Below are positions 37,996 through 45,730 of a stretch of DNA of 52,249 nucleotides, piece after piece (within the stretch, counting starts at the first letter, position 1; each line of letters opens with the position of its first letter). The translations under genes and the position numbers were made by a program. The stretch is from Oscillospiraceae bacterium (GTDB taxonomy: Bacteria > Bacillota > Clostridia > Oscillospirales > Acutalibacteraceae). The notes below the pieces were generated by a model, which made no database searches, was not told where the DNA came from, and saw only the letters and a list, made by a program, of their open reading frames with translations. The stretch spans positions 1 to 52,249 of the forward strand of contig WQWM01000015.1 in the NCBI GenBank assembly GCA_009785335.1, read 5' to 3'.

Positions 37996-38619
37996 TCAAT
38001 AGTAGCGCGGGGGTGGGGGAGGATAGTGCATCGCCGGTGCTGGTGCCATGGGCGCGGGTGGCGCATAGGCAGGTTGCGGCGGTGCGGGTGCAGGCGCAGG
38101 TGCGGACACTGGCGCAGGTACGCCAAGTTCACGGCACAGATCACCCAGTTGTTCTTGCAGGCGATCCACTAACCCTAAGGTTTCGTAGTCCCCGTAGGGT
38201 GAGTTGTAGTTATCATAGGCAGTTTGCTGCAACCGTGCACGCAGTTGTTCAACGCACTGCACAACGCGTTGGCAGTTTGCTGCGGCTTGCGGGGAATATG
38301 CTGGTGCAGCCGGTGCCGATGCAGCAGCAGGGGCGTAACGATTGCCATAGCTGCCGTAAGTGGTGGCGGGTTGGGGTGCCGGTGCGGGCGCAGGCGGCTG
38401 TGCAAAGTGCTGCATTTGATAGGACGGCTGCGGCGCGGGCATATCCATGCGGAAACTGGGCGCAGGTTGATTGAATTCGTTAGCGCGTTGCTCGGTTCTC
38501 AGGCGTTCAATTTCCATTTCCAGTTCCTCATTTCTGCGTTTTTCTTCTTCATAATAGGTGACAAGCGCTTGCACTTTCGAGCGCAGTTGCTCTTTTTTTT
38601 CTTTTTTCTCGTCAGACAT
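37996..38619 (-). CDS. Coiled-coil and proline-rich protein of unknown function
   Basis: A 207-residue protein in two parts. Residues 1-50 are a strongly charged coiled coil (KKEKKEQLRSKVQALVTYYE, then EEKRRNEELEMEIERLR). The rest is low complexity, rich in Pro, Ala and Tyr, with one more helical segment (CQRVVQCVEQLRARLQQTA, approximately residues 115-150). The start at MSDEKK has GGGAGAG upstream, and a promoter lies near 38660. It resembles structural or scaffold proteins more than an enzyme. No family recognised. Confidence 0.75.
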   Translation of the reverse strand: MSDEKKEKKEQLRSKVQALVTYYEEEKRRNEELEMEIERLRTEQRANEFNQPAPSFRMDMPAPQPSYQMQHFAQPPAPAPAPQPATTYGSYGNRYAPAAASAPAAPAYSPQAAANCQRVVQCVEQLRARLQQTAYDNYNSPYGDYETLGLVDRLQEQLGDLCRELGVPAPVSAPAPAPAPPQPAYAPPAPMAPAPAMHYPPPPPRYY

Positions 38620-38650
38620 TGGCGACGCTCTCCCTTCAAAGGTGTTTGCT

Positions 38651-38692
38651 ATATCACTATGATACACCAAACACTTTCGCTTGTCAACGCAG
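38651..38692 (-). promoter_or_regulatory. Promoter of the coiled-coil protein gene
   Basis: TTGACA, 17 bases, TATCAT on the minus strand, about 40 bases before the start codon. Confidence 0.75.
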
Positions 38693-38789
38693 GAAAGCGA
38701 TAAAGTGCGCAATTTTACAGACTAAACCAATCGGCTTCCATTATGAGGGAAAAATAAGGGACAAGTTAGTTAAATCTTGGCACCTGCGG

Positions 38790-38814
38790 TGAGCAAGTCG
38801 CTTCGCTGTGCCTA
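38790..38814. repeat. R3 repeat supplying the pdaA stop codon
   Basis: CACCTGCGGTG and GTCGCTTCGCTGTGCCTATT on the plus strand. Read on the minus strand the AATAGGCACAGCGAAGCGAC core gives the TAG stop of the deacetylase gene. Confidence 0.75.
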
Positions 38815-39669
38815 TTGAGAAACTGTAGAAATGGGCAAATTAGTTAAATCTCTAAATACATAACCCTGTGCGCGTGCTTGGTCGATGATCTCCGCCATGG
38901 CAGCAGCGTTATCAGCACTCACGCTGTGCAGCAAGATAATCGCGCCCGGGTGCAGACGGCTGAGCATGGTGTCACGCGCAAATGCGCCGCCTTTCTGGGT
39001 GTTCACGTTCCAGTCGGCATAGCTGGATGACCAGAACACGTTGGCAAAGCCCAAGTCGGCCACGGTGCGCAGCGCGGTTTCGTTGTATTCCCCCGAGGGA
39101 TAGCGGAAAAACGGCGCGGTGTAGCCAAATGTTTCGCGCAGATAGTTGTCGGCAGTCAACACTTCTTCTGCCATGCGTTCTGGCGTGAGCGTGGCAAACG
39201 AGGCGTGCGTGGTGCTATGGTTGCCCACAATGTGGCCTTCATCAATCATGCGCTCCACGATTTCCGGCGCGGTTTTGAAGTGGTCAAGCGTGCAGAAAAA
39301 CGCCGCAGGCACCTCTTTTTCACGCAGCACATCGAGGATTTTTGCCGTATAACCATTTTCGTAGCCGCAGTCGAAGGTAAGATATAGCGACTTTTCGGCA
39401 TTGGGCTGCATCGCGCGGCTATCGAACGCCACGGCATTATATTCGGGGTGTTGGTCGAAAAAACGCTGATTATCCATGGAGATCTGGTGCGGGTTTCCAT
39501 CTTTTGGCACGCCGTAGGCATGCTCGATTTTCTTGGTGGACAAGCCATGCTTGCCGGGAGATTCAATGCTGCGCTTGGGCAGCGGCGGACGTTCGGCTTT
39601 TGCGCCCGCAGGCACGGTCAATGCAAGCGCGGCCAACCCGGCCACGCCGATTTTTGCTAAATTTTTCAT
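38812..39669 (-). CDS. PdaA-type polysaccharide deacetylase
   Basis: A 285-residue secreted NodB-family deacetylase with signal peptide (MKNLAKIGVAGLAALALTVP) and the metal and catalytic motifs TFDCGYENG (first Asp pair; DCG in place of DDG), GNHSTTHAS, RYPSGEY and IILLHS. PdaA removes acetyl groups from N-acetylmuramic acid to make the muramic delta-lactam of the spore cortex, suggesting a sporulating host or a descendant. AGGAGG precedes the ATG. The TAG stop is supplied by an R3 repeat. Confidence 0.9.
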   Translation of the reverse strand: MKNLAKIGVAGLAALALTVPAGAKAERPPLPKRSIESPGKHGLSTKKIEHAYGVPKDGNPHQISMDNQRFFDQHPEYNAVAFDSRAMQPNAEKSLYLTFDCGYENGYTAKILDVLREKEVPAAFFCTLDHFKTAPEIVERMIDEGHIVGNHSTTHASFATLTPERMAEEVLTADNYLRETFGYTAPFFRYPSGEYNETALRTVADLGFANVFWSSSYADWNVNTQKGGAFARDTMLSRLHPGAIILLHSVSADNAAAMAEIIDQARAQGYVFRDLTNLPISTVSQ

Positions 39670-39740
39670 GAAAAAAACTACCTCCTGATGTGTGTTTCAA
39701 GAGGTAGTGTTTGCAGTTTGGTCCGGTTTAGTTGTGGTAA

Positions 39741-40358
39741 TTACAGGCCCACAGCGCGCAACAGCATCAGTGTCACGCCCACAACCATATCCCACACGCC
39801 AAGGGTGTTGCGGGTGGTGTTGTCGTGCATAAAAATCTGTGCCCAAAAATAGGTGCCGCTGGCCGCATGGAAATATACCCCATGCCCCACATGCGTGTGA
39901 TTGCCCAGCAGTGCGTCGCGGTGTGCAGGGGAGTTCATCCAGCTGGTCACTGCACGGGCAGCATCTGCGGGGTTGGCACCGCCGCTGATGCGTGCGAGGT
40001 TTTCGCTGGCGTGCGCAAAGCCGGTGACACCATGCGGTGCCAGCACGCTGTGCCAGATTTGTCCATTGGGGCGTGTGTGGCTCCAATTTTGTGCGGCCTC
40101 ACGTGCACGCACGGCAGCGGCAGCGTTGAGTGCCGCATGCTCGCGCACGGCTGGACGGAAGTTCATGCGGCGTTGATTGTTGGTTAGGCGAAGCACATCG
40201 CGGATTTGTCTGTTCGTGCTGGTGGCAGAAGTTGCTGACGGCATCACGCGCCCAGCTGCATGCACCATATCACGGGTGACTGCAATGCTGGCGGTGGCCG
40301 GCAGCGCAAAGGTCATCAACAAGCCAACAGTTAGGAATAGGGCAAAAATCTTCTTCAT
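39741..40358 (-). CDS. Secreted CAP-domain (SCP/PR-1-like) protein
   Basis: A 205-residue exported protein with signal peptide (residues 1-23) and a CAP domain: the NNQRRMNFRPA strand, SHTRPNG, HASENLARISGG, MNSPAHRDALLG and GHGVYFHAASGTYFWAQIF. These carry the conserved His and Glu residues of the CAP cavity. A possible C-terminal helix (VVGVTLMLLRAVGL) could anchor it. Bacterial CAP proteins act at the surface or in spore coats; here it follows another CAP gene by 20 bases. Confidence 0.9.
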   Translation of the reverse strand: MKKIFALFLTVGLLMTFALPATASIAVTRDMVHAAGRVMPSATSATSTNRQIRDVLRLTNNQRRMNFRPAVREHAALNAAAAVRAREAAQNWSHTRPNGQIWHSVLAPHGVTGFAHASENLARISGGANPADAARAVTSWMNSPAHRDALLGNHTHVGHGVYFHAASGTYFWAQIFMHDNTTRNTLGVWDMVVGVTLMLLRAVGL

Positions 40359-40377
40359 GCAAAGCCTCCTTCAAGGG

Positions 40378-41505
40378 CTATAGTCTGAGTAAATTCAAGT
40401 TGAAAATAGCAGAAAACACAATGGAAAGCAGCGACAGGAAAAAGTCTGCAGTGCGCCCAAGCGGGGTGTTGTTTGCCGGCGGTTGGGGCGTGGCGATTGT
40501 TGTGCTGGTTGCTGCTTGCGTGGTGGTTGTTGCGCCGGTGGCCATGGTCAAGTTGGTCGATGTGGTGGTGGCCGTAGTGGTTGCGCCGGGTATGGTAGTG
40601 ACCGTGGTCGCGCCCGCTGCCGTGGTAGTTGGCATGGTGGTTGAAGTCGTTGCACCAGGCGCAGTTGTGGTAGTTGCCGCAGTGGTCGTTGTTGTCGCAC
40701 CAGGCAAGGTAGTAGTTGGCATGGTGGTTGTCGTGGTGGTCGCACCCGGTGCCGTGGTTGTTGTTGGCGCGGTGGTTGTTGTCGTCGCACCAGGCAAGGT
40801 TGTGGTGGGTAGTGTTGTTGTGTCGTGAACACCGGTCGTGAGCGTTGTTGTGGTGGTTGGCGCAGTGGTCGTTGTTGTCACACCGGGCGCAGTTGTGGTA
40901 GTCGGCGTGGTGGTAGTAGTTGGTGCGGTGGTTGTGGTTGGTGCAGTTGACGTTGTGGTAGTCGTGGTGGTTGTGCCGCCTGGCGCAGTGGTCGGGGGGA
41001 AGTTTTCCGGCGCAAAGGTGAGGAAAACTTGCACCCAATAGAAGCGCCCGTTGTGTTCATACACACCAACGGCGAGGTGATTATACCTGCCGCTGCGTTC
41101 AATGGTGTTGCGGTGCATCGTTGAGTTAAGGAATCTACTCAAGGCAGCAGAGGGCTGCGCAGAAATTTGGCTGGGCAGCAGGTTTTCATTGGCAAGGGCA
41201 GTAGGAAGCCCGTATTCGAACAGCAAAAATTCAAAGATGTCGCCATCGGGGCGCAGGTGATTGTCAATTTGATACCGTGTGAGCAAGTGCATCTCGGCAG
41301 CGCGAGTGTTTGCTGCGGCTTGTGCATCGGCACCGCCATGCAACAACGCAGGCAGTCCCATGTTCACGCGGTGAGCGTTGGTGAGTGCGAACAGTTCGGC
41401 GGCAAGATCGGGTTGCTGTTGGGCTTGGGCAGGCATGGCAATTAGGGCAATGGCGGCGGTGCAAGTGAAAATGAGCATGCTGGCTAACGCGATAAATTTT
41501 TTCAT
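40378..41505 (-). CDS. CAP-domain protein with a long threonine-rich tail
   Basis: A 375-residue protein: signal peptide (residues 1-28), CAP domain (LTNAHRVNMGLPALL, RYQIDNHLRPDGD, STMHRNTIERSG, AVGVYEHNGRFYWVQVF, approximately residues 35-165) and then a low-complexity tail of Thr with Pro, Ala and Gly (approximately residues 170-325), ending in a hydrophobic helix (ADFFLSLLSIVFSAIFNL). The tail is mucin-like and would be a stalk, possibly glycosylated, with the end helix as anchor. Repetitive DNA codes the tail, so length is probably variable. Confidence 0.88.
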   Translation of the reverse strand: MKKFIALASMLIFTCTAAIALIAMPAQAQQQPDLAAELFALTNAHRVNMGLPALLHGGADAQAAANTRAAEMHLLTRYQIDNHLRPDGDIFEFLLFEYGLPTALANENLLPSQISAQPSAALSRFLNSTMHRNTIERSGRYNHLAVGVYEHNGRFYWVQVFLTFAPENFPPTTAPGGTTTTTTTTSTAPTTTTAPTTTTTPTTTTAPGVTTTTTAPTTTTTLTTGVHDTTTLPTTTLPGATTTTTAPTTTTAPGATTTTTTMPTTTLPGATTTTTAATTTTAPGATTSTTMPTTTAAGATTVTTIPGATTTATTTSTNLTMATGATTTTQAATSTTIATPQPPANNTPLGRTADFFLSLLSIVFSAIFNLNLLRL

Positions 41506-41556
41506 GGGTATTCTCCTTTTGTTTTTACGTTCCTGTTTTTTATTCCCACCAATGGT

Positions 41557-42543
41557 TTACATTGGATGATTGGGCAGTGCGTTTAACGTCTCGCTGGCCA
41601 CGTTGCCGGCGCGGTGTTCATAGAAAGCCTGTGCGCCCACCATGGCGGCGTTGTCGCCGCACCAGCGCAGTTCGGGCATGAATAAATCAATTTGCTGTGC
41701 AGCGCAGCGATGTTGCATTTCGGCGCGCAGCACGCTGTTGGCGCACACTCCACCTGCGAGAGCAATGGTGCTGCAATGGAGTTCGGCTGCGGCACGCAGG
41801 GTGTTGTCACAAAGATAGTTGGCCACAGCCAGCTGAAAACTTGCCGCGAAGTCTGCATTGCGCATTGACAATTGCGCATTGACAATTGCATTGCGTGCTG
41901 CGGTTTTCAGGCCGCTAAAGCTAAAGTCAACGCCATCCACTTTGGGGCGGGGAAAGGTGTAAGCTTCAGGGTTGCCGCCTTGGCCGAGCTTATCTAAATG
42001 CATGCCGCCGGGATAAGGCAAGCCGAGCATGCGGGCGGTTTTGTCTAGCGCTTCGCCTGCGGCGTCGTCGCGGGTTTTGCCGATGACGGTGAAGGTCGTA
42101 TAGTCTGTTACATGCACAATGTGCGTGTGTCCGCCGCTGGCAATCAGGCACAGGAAGGGTGGCTCAAGTTTGCTGTGTGTGAGATAATTCGCCGCCACAT
42201 GTGCACGCAGGTGATGCACGGCAATCAGCGGCTTGTCGGTAGCATAAGCAAGGCCCTTGGCGAAGTTCAGCCCCACCAGCAGCGCGCCAACTAGGCCCGG
42301 CGCGTGGGTAACGGCAATGGAATCAATGTCGTTGAGCGTGAGGTTTGCTTGTGCAAGGGTTTCTTGATAGATCTGCGCGATGCACTGCATGTGCATGCGC
42401 CCGGCAATTTCGGGCACCACGCCGCCGAACACCGCGTGGGCATCAATCTGGCTGGCCACCACGCTGCTGAGCACCTTGCGACCGTTTTGCACAATGGCGG
42501 CGGCAGTTTCGTCGCAGCTGGTTTCGAATGAAAGAATGGTCAT
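41557..42543 (-). CDS. tsaD: tRNA N6-adenosine threonylcarbamoyltransferase TsaD
   Basis: A 328-residue TsaD that transfers the threonylcarbamoyl group to A37 of ANN-decoding tRNAs. The iron-binding HHLRAH motif, the ATP-binding SFSGLKTAARNA and CGDNAAMVG motifs are intact. Approximately residues 217-227 (AIVNAQLSMRNA), in a loop between SGLKT and DFAASFQ, are encoded by an R4 minisatellite. The upstream neighbour is a RimI-domain fusion, as often seen for tsa operons. Confidence 0.95.
   Translation of the reverse strand: MTILSFETSCDETAAAIVQNGRKVLSSVVASQIDAHAVFGGVVPEIAGRMHMQCIAQIYQETLAQANLTLNDIDSIAVTHAPGLVGALLVGLNFAKGLAYATDKPLIAVHHLRAHVAANYLTHSKLEPPFLCLIASGGHTHIVHVTDYTTFTVIGKTRDDAAGEALDKTARMLGLPYPGGMHLDKLGQGGNPEAYTFPRPKVDGVDFSFSGLKTAARNAIVNAQLSMRNADFAASFQLAVANYLCDNTLRAAAELHCSTIALAGGVCANSVLRAEMQHRCAAQQIDLFMPELRWCGDNAAMVGAQAFYEHRAGNVASETLNALPNHPM
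41862..41893. repeat. R4 minisatellite inside tsaD
   Basis: GCATTGACAATTGC units repeated two to three times, translated in frame. Confidence 0.78.
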
Positions 42544-42559
42544 GGTATTCCTTATAGCA

Positions 42560-42585
42560 CGGGCGGATTTGCATCCGCCCCTACA
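42560..42585. repeat. R1 single arm between tsaD and the phosphatase-RimI gene
   Basis: CGGGCGGAT TTGC ATCCGCCCCTACA; only one hairpin of the R1 pair is present. Confidence 0.8.
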
Positions 42586-42588
42586 GGC

Positions 42589-43344
42589 TTATCTAATCTC
42601 CAGTGTCATTAAAATACTATCTTCTGTAGGCTTGCTGTAGTAGCTCGGGCGGCTGCCCACAACTTGATAGCCTCGCTTTTCATATAAAGCGCGTGCGGCG
42701 GTGTTGCTTGGGCGCACTTCTAAGTGCACTTTGGTGCAGCCGCGCAGCACTGCATTTAGCTCAGCTTGTGCCAGCAGTTTGTTGGCAATGCCGCGGCGCC
42801 GATAATCAGCCGCGACATCAATATCAACAATGTCGGCCTCATCAACAACTTCGTTCACGCTAATGCAGCCAGCAACGTTATCGTCTACCAGTGCAGTGAG
42901 CGCGTGACTGGCATGCCCGATGCAAGCGGCAGGCACAATTTGCGCCGTGCAGTGTAAGTCTCGCAGCAGCGCGGGCATGGCAGCCTGCATTTGTGCAGCA
43001 CAGGCGCGGTAGTCCTCTAGCGTGCCGCCAAAGGGGTCGGCAATTCCGCCGCCCAGCAATCGCAATTTCGCATGCGGCACATGGTCGGCGATGGTGAGCG
43101 CGTGGTTGCGCGCAAGGCAGATGATGGCATCAGCCCAATCCAGCAACGCTTGCGTAAGTTGCTGCGCCGCGTGCGACGAAATATCGCAGCCAAGTTCGGC
43201 TGCTGCAGCAATGCTGTGCGCACTGGCAGGGCTGCCTGGCCACGCTGCAATGCCCGCAGATTGCACGCAAAATGCCTTGTGAAATAGCGCAGCAGCAAGC
43301 GGGCTGCGGCAGGTGTTGCCGGTGCACAAAAACAGCACATTCAT
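42589..43344 (-). CDS. Low-molecular-weight protein phosphatase fused to a RimI acetyltransferase domain
   Basis: A 251-residue fusion. Residues 1-125 match LMW protein phosphatases (YwlE/Wzb type): the Cx5R loop CTGNTCRS at residues 7-14 and the DPFGG acid segment near 103-107. Residues 130-251 match RimI-type GNATs (DIDVAADYRRRGIANKLL, then RALYEKRGYQVVGSRPSYY). RimI acetylates the N-terminus of ribosomal protein S18 and is usually beside tsaD, as here; the phosphatase part is normally a separate gene. GAGG precedes the ATG by 9 bases; a longer frame has no such site. Confidence 0.88.
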   Translation of the reverse strand: MNVLFLCTGNTCRSPLAAALFHKAFCVQSAGIAAWPGSPASAHSIAAAAELGCDISSHAAQQLTQALLDWADAIICLARNHALTIADHVPHAKLRLLGGGIADPFGGTLEDYRACAAQMQAAMPALLRDLHCTAQIVPAACIGHASHALTALVDDNVAGCISVNEVVDEADIVDIDVAADYRRRGIANKLLAQAELNAVLRGCTKVHLEVRPSNTAARALYEKRGYQVVGSRPSYYSKPTEDSILMTLEIR

Positions 43345-43521
43345 CAGAGCATACCTCATCGTATAGGATAACACAAATCGCACAAAAATGCAAGCTATTT
43401 TTTTTGGAAAATCGAGAAAAAACCGAATTTTCGAGGGAATTTTTCCAAAAACGGCAATTTCGCGCAAAAAAGTGCGCAGAAATTGGGGTTTTGTTGGATT
43501 ATATGGAGGGGGTGATTACGA
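43345..43521. other. AT-rich leader region with weak promoters
   Basis: Toward the minus strand TTGCAT-17-TATCCT upstream of the phosphatase-RimI gene. The remaining 130 bases before the phage module are A/T rich and contain GGAAAATCG...CGAATTTTC and similar imperfect inverted repeats; no gene seen. Confidence 0.5.
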
Positions 43522-43827
43522 GTGGCGGAAAAAAATCAGCTGGAAGACGTGCTAAAAGGCTACCGAAAATTGGCGTTTGGCGAGAGCAATGATGCCCTGA
43601 AATTGCTGTTTATGGGCGAAGATGTGAGCTGGAGTGAACTGGAAGATTTGGATGTGTTTAACATCAGTGAAATTACCCGTGCCAAGCAGGGCGGCAACAT
43701 GGTGATCAAATTCTACAACCGCTTTGAGGCCATGCGCCATTTGGTGGAAGTGGGCGGCCTGGCACAGGTGCCGCAAGGGGTGAAGATGTTCTACGATGCC
43801 ATTGAGCGGAGCATTGATAGCAACTAG
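43522..43827 (+). CDS. Putative small terminase subunit lacking the DNA-binding domain
   Basis: A 101-residue protein with GTG start behind GGAGGGGGTG. The segment LEDVLKGYRKLAFGESNDAL, then FNISEITRAKQGGNMVIKFY and NRFEAMRHLVE, resembles the C-terminal oligomerisation part of XtmA/PBSX-type small terminases (IxxIKExKxGxxxVKFxDKxxAL). The N-terminal helix-turn-helix expected for sequence-specific packaging is absent. It precedes the large terminase, as TerS genes do. Alternatively it is an unrelated phage accessory gene. Homology is inferred from pattern only. Confidence 0.55.
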   Translation: MAEKNQLEDVLKGYRKLAFGESNDALKLLFMGEDVSWSELEDLDVFNISEITRAKQGGNMVIKFYNRFEAMRHLVEVGGLAQVPQGVKMFYDAIERSIDSN

Positions 43828-43834
43828 AGCCTCG

Positions 43835-43911
43835 TGTAGGGGCGACAATCTGTCGCCCGTGGGTTTTCCGCCTGCCATCAACAGGCCGGGCGGCTAATAG
43901 CCGCCCCTACA
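43835..43911. repeat. R1 paired-hairpin repeat between small and large terminase
   Basis: TGTAGGGGCGACA/TGTCGCCCG, spacer, CGGGCGGCTA/TAGCCGCCCCTACA. Confidence 0.85.
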
Positions 43912-43983
43912 CGAGAATTAACGAAAAATCAAGGAGGAGATTTTGTAAAATTCGTCAGTTTTTCGAAAAACCAAGCAACAGCA

Positions 43984-45201
43984 ATGAACTGGTGGCACAG
44001 GCGCAGTCCGCATGCCGGGCGTGACGCACTCGTTTGTGATGGCGCGGTGCGCTCGGGCAAAACGCTGAGCATGTGCGTGGGGTTCTTTGGCTGGCTTTCG
44101 CATGAATTCGACGGGCAGGCGTTCGCAATTTGCGGCAAAACGATGACCTCATTGAGAAGAAATATCGTTTCGCCCATGCTGCCAACGCTGCGCGGGTTGG
44201 GTTTTGACTGCGAGGAGAAAATTAGCAAAAACTATCTGGATATCAAATTTGGACACAGGCAAAATCGGGTGTACTTATTCGGCGGCAAAGACGAAGGCTC
44301 GGCCGCGCTCATCCAAGGCATGACTCTGGCAGGTGTGCTGTTTGACGAAGTGGCACTAATGCCGCGCAGCTTTGTGGAGCAAGCCATTGCACGCTGCTCA
44401 GTCACCGGCAGCAGGTTGTGGTTCAACTGCAACCCAGAATATCCGCAGCACTGGTTCTATCGCGAGTGGGTGCTGAAGGCGCAGGAAAAAAACACGTTGC
44501 ACATGCACTTTACCATGGATGACAACCCAAGCCTGGACCCTGCTATTCGCAATCGCTACAAAGTGCTGTATTCCGGTGCGTTCTACAAACGCTTTGTTGA
44601 GGGCATTTGGGCGGGCAGCGAAGGCGTGGTTTACCCGATGTTCGAACCCGGTACGCATGTGATTCACGAGCAGCCCAACTGCGGCAAGCATGTGATTAGC
44701 TGCGACTACGGCACGGTGAATCCAAGCAGCTTTGGTCTGTGGGGCGAGGCCGACGACGGCACTTGGGTTCGCTTGGCGGAGTATTACTGGGATTCTCGCG
44801 CCAATGCCATGCAACGTACAGATGAAGAACACTATCGCGCGCTGGAGCAACTGGCGGGTGAGCGGCAAATCAGCTATGTGGTGTGCGACCCCAGCGCGGC
44901 AAGTTTTATCGAGTGCATTCGGCGGCATGGGCGGTTCACGGTGATTGCCGGCAAAAACGATGTGGTGTCAGGCATTCGCCAAGTTGCCGATGCGCTACGC
45001 GAGGACAAGCTGAAATTTCACGCAAGCTGCAAAGACTGCATTCGCGAGTTTGGGGCTTACACTTGGGAAAGCGGCGGTGGTCGCGACGCACCGCGCAAAG
45101 AGCACGATCATGCCATGGATGATGTGCGCTACTTTGTGGCTACGGAGTTTGGCTTGCGCGGCGGCGAGGATGGATTTTTTGCGGGAGCGATAAAAAGATG
45201 A
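43984..45201 (+). CDS. Large terminase subunit (PBSX/XtmB type)
   Basis: A 405-residue TerL from the first ATG, missing a short N-terminus. Walker A GAVRSGKT, Walker B GVLFDEVALM, and the RNase-H-like nuclease acidic sites SCDYGTVNPSS, VCDPSAASF and HAMDDVRYF are all intact. The frame continues upstream without a stop and encodes VSFSKNQATA, which matches the conserved family opening. GGAGGAG at 43933-43939 is followed 5 bases later by GTA in frame, not by a start codon. The GTA could be a mutated GTG or a sequencing error; otherwise the ATG at 43984 has no ribosome binding site. Confidence 0.9.
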   Translation: MNWWHRRSPHAGRDALVCDGAVRSGKTLSMCVGFFGWLSHEFDGQAFAICGKTMTSLRRNIVSPMLPTLRGLGFDCEEKISKNYLDIKFGHRQNRVYLFGGKDEGSAALIQGMTLAGVLFDEVALMPRSFVEQAIARCSVTGSRLWFNCNPEYPQHWFYREWVLKAQEKNTLHMHFTMDDNPSLDPAIRNRYKVLYSGAFYKRFVEGIWAGSEGVVYPMFEPGTHVIHEQPNCGKHVISCDYGTVNPSSFGLWGEADDGTWVRLAEYYWDSRANAMQRTDEEHYRALEQLAGERQISYVVCDPSAASFIECIRRHGRFTVIAGKNDVVSGIRQVADALREDKLKFHASCKDCIREFGAYTWESGGGRDAPRKEHDHAMDDVRYFVATEFGLRGGEDGFFAGAIKR

Positions 45202-45210
45202 GGGCACGCG

Positions 45211-45273
45211 TGTAGGGGCGGATATCATCCGCCCGTGCCTCTTCATCTCGTTATCAAAATCCCGGGCGGCACA
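45211..45273. repeat. R1 repeat (right arm degenerate) after the large terminase
   Basis: TGTAGGGGCGGATAT/ATCCGCCCG hairpin and a truncated CCCGGGCGGCAC end. Confidence 0.75.
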
Positions 45274-45300
45274 GAGAAAGATTTTAGTCAGGAGGAATTT

Positions 45301-45360
45301 ATGGCGAGAGAAACACAGGCGCGTCGCAGGGCCGTGGATAGGACACAGCGAAGCGACTAA
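45301..45360 (+). pseudogene. Remnant of a short phage gene cut by an R3 repeat
   Basis: AGGAGGAATTT precedes an ATG; the frame reads MARETQARRRAVD and then RTQRSD, where the last part and the TAA are the R3 core GGACACAGCGAAGCGACTAA. It resembles the first codons of the portal gene (MARKKDK). Probably a gene fragment truncated by repeat insertion. Confidence 0.5.
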
Positions 45361-45713
45361 AGTTTTTTTCGCCACCCCCTCAGACACGCCTTTCGGCGTG
45401 CCAGCTCCCCCGCAAGCGGTGGAGCCTTTGGCAACACCTACGCATCCCTATAAAAATCCCCCGCGAAGCGCGAGCTCAAACGCAGTGCCCAGAATAGGAC
45501 ACAGCGAAGCGACTTAAAAGTTTTTTGGTTCTTTTTTCGCCCCCCTCAGACACGCCTTTCGGCGTGCCAGCTCCCCCGCAAGCGGTGGAGCCTTTGGCAA
45601 CACCTACGCATCTCTATAAAAATCCCCCGCGAAGCGCGAGTTCAAACGCAGTGCCTAGAATAGGACACCGCGAAGCGACTAAAGTTTTTTGGTTCTTTTT
45701 TTCAAAAAAGAAC
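45337..45713. repeat. R3 repeat block (two and a half copies) upstream of the portal gene
   Basis: No gene. Units of CAGACACGCCTTTCGGCGTG, GCGGTGGAGCCTTTGGCAAC, TATAAAAATCCCCCGCGAAG and CACAGCGAAGCGAC are repeated at 45371, 45541 and end in the hairpin GTTCTTTTTTTCAAAAAAGAAC (45692-45713), 17 bases before the portal start. Confidence 0.85.
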
Positions 45714-45730
45714 AGAAAAAGGAGGTAGAC

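Noticed and set aside
40400-41041. Valine-rich plus-strand frames opposite the Thr-rich CAP tail
   Set aside because: Direct antisense products of the ACC/ACA-rich tail; no start signals.
45590-45630. Promoters in the R3 repeats (TTGGCA and TATAAA)
   Set aside because: The spacing is 15 bases or less in most copies and 11 in the tandem array, too short for a confident sigma-A promoter.
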